Of a DNA stretch of 18,560 bases, positions 15,636 to 18,560 are shown one piece after another. The DNA is from Acholeplasmatales bacterium (GTDB lineage: Bacteria; Bacillota_I; Bacilli_A; Acholeplasmatales; Anaeroplasmataceae). Location of the stretch: contig JAILPD010000041.1 of assembly GCA_024690445.1 (NCBI GenBank), forward strand, positions 1 to 18,560. Reading direction: 5' to 3'. The notes below the pieces were generated by a model. The model was not told where the DNA came from. It was given only the letters and a program-made list of their open reading frames with translations, and ran no database searches. A program made the translations under genes and the position numbers. Position 1 is the first letter of the stretch, and each line of letters opens with the position of its first letter.

Positions 15636-16237
15636 TCTATGTATTCTTCACCTAATTTCATTAATCCATTAGCTTCGATTTTATATTTATATAAATCATC
15701 ACTTAATTTATCATATTTATCCAAGTCACAATAGCCATTGATAATTACATCAGATGTGAATGAGGTATTATCAATTATTATATATGGCAATGTTTTTAAA
15801 ATTGTATTATATCCAGAATAAGAAGTAGTAAATGAGAATTTTATTACTTTTTTTATGTCATAGAATTCGCATTTTTTAAGTGCCTGAGCCACACTATCGC
15901 TATAAGCTCTAACTAAACCACCAGCTCCTAATAAGATTCCACCAAAATATCTTGTTACTATTGCTAATACATTAGTTAAATTATTCTTTTTTAATACATC
16001 CATCATTGGAAAACCTGCAGTTTTTTGAGGCTCTCCATCATCAGAGCATTTTTGTATTTCTTGATTATCTCCTAGAATATATGCATAACAATTATGAGTA
16101 GCGTCATAATGTTTTTTTCTTATTTCTTCTAGGATATTATTAACATTATCAATACTGTCAACTCTAAATAATCTTGTTATGAAATGACTTTTTTCTATTA
16201 CAATTTCATTTTCATACATTCCTTTAATTCTTAGCAT
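15623..16237 (-). CDS. YigZ/YvyE (IMPACT, UPF0029) family protein
   Basis: This 204-residue protein is the usual family length. The N-terminal UPF0029/IMPACT domain (about 15-120) shows the signature blocks SHFITRLF, THNCYAYILG, SDDGEPQKTAGFPM (66-78) and VTRYFGGILLGAGGLVRAYS (94-113). The C-terminal part (about 135-190) is a DUF1949-type ferredoxin-like domain. Bacterial members have no settled biochemical role; a nucleic-acid or ribosome-associated role has been proposed from homology to eukaryotic IMPACT. The start at 16237 has a modest GGTGAT site just upstream. An alternative start at residue 7 follows AAAGGA with no spacing and is unlikely. It is transcribed divergently from the CCA-pullulanase gene and ends in the shared terminator. 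Confidence 0.92.
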   Translation of the reverse strand: MLRIKGMYENEIVIEKSHFITRLFRVDSIDNVNNILEEIRKKHYDATHNCYAYILGDNQEIQKCSDDGEPQKTAGFPMMDVLKKNNLTNVLAIVTRYFGGILLGAGGLVRAYSDSVAQALKKCEFYDIKKVIKFSFTTSYSGYNTILKTLPYIIIDNTSFTSDVIINGYCDLDKYDKLSDDLYKYKIEANGLMKLGEEYIEYKK

Positions 16238-16252
16238 ATAATCACCATTAAT

Positions 16253-16281
16253 ATTATACTTTATGTAATATTAATTTTGAA
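16253..16281 (-). promoter_or_regulatory. Promoter of the YigZ-family gene
   Basis: On the minus strand, TATAAT (plus 16253-16258) lies 17 nt from TTCAAA (plus 16276-16281). The -35 region overlaps the -35 of the divergent CCA promoter. Confidence 0.5.
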
Positions 16282-16317
16282 TAAAATTGTAACTTTTGAT
16301 ATAATTATAGATGGTGG
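16277..16317 (+). promoter_or_regulatory. Promoter and RBS of the CCA-pullulanase gene
   Basis: TTGAAT (16277-16282), 17-nt spacer, TATAAT (16300-16305). Transcription should begin near 16311-16313. GGTGG (16313-16317) then lies almost at the 5' end of the mRNA, 5 nt before the GTG at 16323. An in-frame ATG at 16311 falls at the predicted start of the RNA. Confidence 0.65.
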
Positions 16318-16322
16318 TATAC

Positions 16323-18560
16323 GTGAACTATTTTGAAACAGGAATAAGTATTTTAAAAAAGATAGAATCTTTAGGCTACGAGGCTTATTTTATCGGTGGT
16401 TGTGTAAGAGACCTTCTTTTAAAAATGCCTTTAAATGATATTGATATTACTACAAATATGCCTATTGATGAATTAAGAGATATTTATGATATTTATGATA
16501 ATGGAACAAAATTCTCTAGTGTAACAATTAGATATAATCGTTATGAATTTGAAATAACTCATTTTAGAAAGGATGTTTCATATTCTGATCATAGACATCC
16601 AGTCGTAGAGGATGCTGATACATTAGAAGAGGATACTATTAGAAGAGATTTTACTATCAATGCTATCGCATATGATAAGGATGGTAAGATTTATGATTTC
16701 CATGATGGACAAAGAGATTTAAAGAATAAGATTGTTAGATGTATTGGAAATCCTAGTGTTAGATTTGAGGAAGATTCTTTACGTATATTAAGAGCTTTAT
16801 ATTTTGCTGGTAAGCTAGGCTTTATAATCGAAGAAGAAACTGCTAACGCAATGAAAGAAAAATGTAATTTTTTAAAGGATTTATCTGATGAAAGAATCTT
16901 TGATTATTTTAAGAGAATTCTATATGGTACATATGATTATGGTATTCAATATATAAATCATTATGATTATTTTAAATATATTCCAGAATATAAGGAATTA
17001 CTTGAATGTGTAAAAAGAGAATATAGAGAAGAAGATTTAGTTTTCTACTATTATTTAAAGTATGATAAGTTTTTAAGCATAACTAAGAACGCTGAAAAGA
17101 GAGTAGCTAAGGAAGCTAAAATGATATTAGATAGTAATTTTGATGATTATTATTTATATAAGTATAGATATGCTTACTTAAGATTAGAAAATGTATTCTT
17201 AAATTTAGGATATGACACAAAAGAAATTGATGCAAAAATCAATGAATCACCACTTAATAATTCTTTAATGGCTATAACTGGTGATGATTTAAAGGGTATC
17301 TTTGATGATAAGGAAATTGGAGCTATGCTTGAAAAGGCAACTAGAGCTGTATTATCTAAAGAGGTACCTAATGAGAAGAAAATCATTATCGATTTTTTAC
17401 AAGGTAATGGAAGAGAAAAAATAAAAGCATATGTTGATTCATATGATATCATTACCATTTTAGTAGATAAATCTATTGATAATGAAAGTAAAGAATTCTA
17501 TTTATTATCTGGTAATAAAAAAATCAAATTAGAAAAATTAGATTATTACATTGAATGTGATTTTAATAAATATTTAGTTAGAATGCTACCAGATGTAATA
17601 ATTTTACATAAGGAATATTATATAGTCGATGAATCTAATAATAAGGGTTTATTAAGAAGTGGTGCTATTGTAAGAGATCCTAGATTTGATGAAATATTTG
17701 CTTATGATGGGCCATTAGGAGCTATCTATTCTAAGAGTAAAACAATATTTAGAATGTGGACTCCAGTAGCTAAGGAAGTAAGAATAAGCATATTTAAAGA
17801 CGATTATAAGGAAACATTTGATTTAAAATATACTAAGGATAATGTTTGGGAATATGTCCATAATGGAGATATAGAAGGATATGGATACTTATATCATATT
17901 AGAGTATTTGAGGAATTTGATGATGTATTAGATCCATATTCATTATCATCTAGCGCAAATGCTAAATTTAATTATGTTGTTGATACTAATAAATTCTATA
18001 AAATGAAGAATAAGAAGCCTGAATTCTCAGGTGATTATACTGATGCCGTTATTTATGAGGTTAATATTAAAGATTTCACTCAAGATTTAGCTGGACCTAA
18101 AAAGGGCTGTTATTTAGGTATGCTTGAAAATAAGCCTACTAAGGGTGGTGCTACTGGTATTGAATATATTAAATCTTTAGGTGTTACTCATGTTCAATTA
18201 TTACCTACATTTGATTTTGAGGGTGTAGATGATATTGAAAAGACTGTTAAATATAACTGGGGCTATAACCCTGTTCAATATTTTGTTCCATCTGGCTGGT
18301 ATTCTGAAAATCCAGATGATCCATATTCTAGAATCAATGAATTATTACAATTAATTGATGCCTTCCATGGTGCTGGAATTAGAGTAAATATGGATGTTGT
18401 ATTTAATCATGTTTATGAAACAAAATATTTAGCATTAGGTAAATTAAATCCAGGCTACGATTTTAGAGTTGATTTAGGTGGTATGAAATCTAATGCCTCT
18501 GGATGCGGTAATGTATTAGCTACTGAAAGAAGAATGGTTAGAAGATTAGTAAATGATGTA
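16323..18560 (+). CDS. CCA-adding tRNA nucleotidyltransferase fused to type I pullulanase (3' end outside window)
   Basis: One frame stays open from GTG 16323 to the window end (746 codons). Residues 1 to about 363 form a complete bacterial class II CCA-adding enzyme, which builds the 3'-CCA of tRNAs: GGCVRD (25-30) with D39 and D41 as metal ligands, RRDFTINAI (107-115), the nucleotide-template motif EEDSLRILRA (149-158; E150, D151, R154), SDERIFDYFKRIL (188-200) and tail block GDDLKGIF. Residues from about 366 are a type I pullulanase (GH13_14, AmyX-like; cleaves alpha-1,6 bonds): an N-domain beginning KAYVDSYDIITIL, which aligns with the AmyX start as I remember it, CBM48-like segment FRMWTPVAKEVRI (476-488), YNWGYNP (644-650) and GH13 region I DVVFNHVY (691-698). 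The catalytic Asp/Glu/Asp regions lie beyond the window. No standard start codon exists near the junction. A fused protein is what the sequence says; a one-base error in the A6 run at 17416-17421 is the main alternative. Confidence 0.85.
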   Translation, partial: MNYFETGISILKKIESLGYEAYFIGGCVRDLLLKMPLNDIDITTNMPIDELRDIYDIYDNGTKFSSVTIRYNRYEFEITHFRKDVSYSDHRHPVVEDADTLEEDTIRRDFTINAIAYDKDGKIYDFHDGQRDLKNKIVRCIGNPSVRFEEDSLRILRALYFAGKLGFIIEEETANAMKEKCNFLKDLSDERIFDYFKRILYGTYDYGIQYINHYDYFKYIPEYKELLECVKREYREEDLVFYYYLKYDKFLSITKNAEKRVAKEAKMILDSNFDDYYLYKYRYAYLRLENVFLNLGYDTKEIDAKINESPLNNSLMAITGDDLKGIFDDKEIGAMLEKATRAVLSKEVPNEKKIIIDFLQGNGREKIKAYVDSYDIITILVDKSIDNESKEFYLLSGNKKIKLEKLDYYIECDFNKYLVRMLPDVIILHKEYYIVDESNNKGLLRSGAIVRDPRFDEIFAYDGPLGAIYSKSKTIFRMWTPVAKEVRISIFKDDYKETFDLKYTKDNVWEYVHNGDIEGYGYLYHIRVFEEFDDVLDPYSLSSSANAKFNYVVDTNKFYKMKNKKPEFSGDYTDAVIYEVNIKDFTQDLAGPKKGCYLGMLENKPTKGGATGIEYIKSLGVTHVQLLPTFDFEGVDDIEKTVKYNWGYNPVQYFVPSGWYSENPDDPYSRINELLQLIDAFHGAGIRVNMDVVFNHVYETKYLALGKLNPGYDFRVDLGGMKSNASGCGNVLATERRMVRRLVNDV
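17407..17437 (+). other. CCA/pullulanase junction with A6 run
   Basis: ATG at 17407 lies in another frame and reads MEEKK before meeting TAA at 17422. If the A run at 17416-17421 had seven As, this ATG would open the pullulanase frame as MEEKKIKAYVDS, and the CCA frame would end at TGA 17435-17437, giving a 31-bp gene overlap. With five As the CCA frame would end at once (GAA AAA TAA), but the pullulanase would lack a start. With six As, as given, both are one frame. Confidence 0.7.

Noticed and set aside
17174..17458. Minus-strand frame within the CCA enzyme region
   Set aside because: The opposite strand encodes recognisable CCA-enzyme sequence through the whole stretch.
17574..17600. Internal start of a separate pullulanase at ATG 17583
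   Set aside because: It would cut off about 55 residues of the conserved N-domain that aligns with type I pullulanases, and there is no ribosome-binding site before it.

Overview
The window is AT-rich low-GC Bacillota-type DNA. Coding is dense, arginine is mostly AGA, ribosome-binding sites are strong (GGAGG, AAAGGAGGAGG), and terminators are hairpins followed by T-runs. TGA is used as a stop (for example at 605-607), so this is not a Mycoplasma-type code. Two proteins have lipobox signal peptides, and many protein types look like those of gut Bacilli (Erysipelotrichales/RF39/RFN20-like). The lineage is an inference; there is no rRNA, tRNA, CRISPR array or insertion sequence to anchor it.

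Layout. (1) 2-1703: the 3' end of a Na+/H+ antiporter gene, a terminator, then a membrane protein carrying two tandem RCK_C (TrkA-C) domains. (2) 1860-13026: a tight three-gene operon. It encodes a CHASE2 class III adenylate cyclase, a FecR-domain lipoprotein whose start overlaps the cyclase stop, and a 2208-residue BspA-type leucine-rich-repeat lipoprotein. It has its own promoter and a clear terminator. All three products have large parts outside the membrane, and the cyclase is the only one with a cytoplasmic catalytic domain. (3) 13135-15161: a LysR-type regulator, then a ZIP metal transporter and a small HMA (CxxC) metal-binding protein. The ZIP promoter is strong and is followed by a perfect 18-bp dyad that looks like a metalloregulator operator. 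(4) 15213-16237: a small hydrophobic protein and, convergent to it, a YigZ/IMPACT-family gene; they share a bidirectional terminator. (5) 16323-18560 (runs off the end): a single open frame that encodes a complete CCA-adding tRNA nucleotidyltransferase and continues without a stop into a type I pullulanase.

The most unusual object is this CCA enzyme-pullulanase fusion. I translated the frame codon by codon and found no stop, and no ATG, GTG or TTG, in the 85 codons around the junction. One extra A in the A6 run at 17416-17421 would convert the fusion into two ordinary overlapping genes. It is therefore either a real fusion, a homopolymer error, or a slippage-controlled junction. Second in interest is the cyclase-FecR-LRR operon, a plausible surface-sensing cAMP module.
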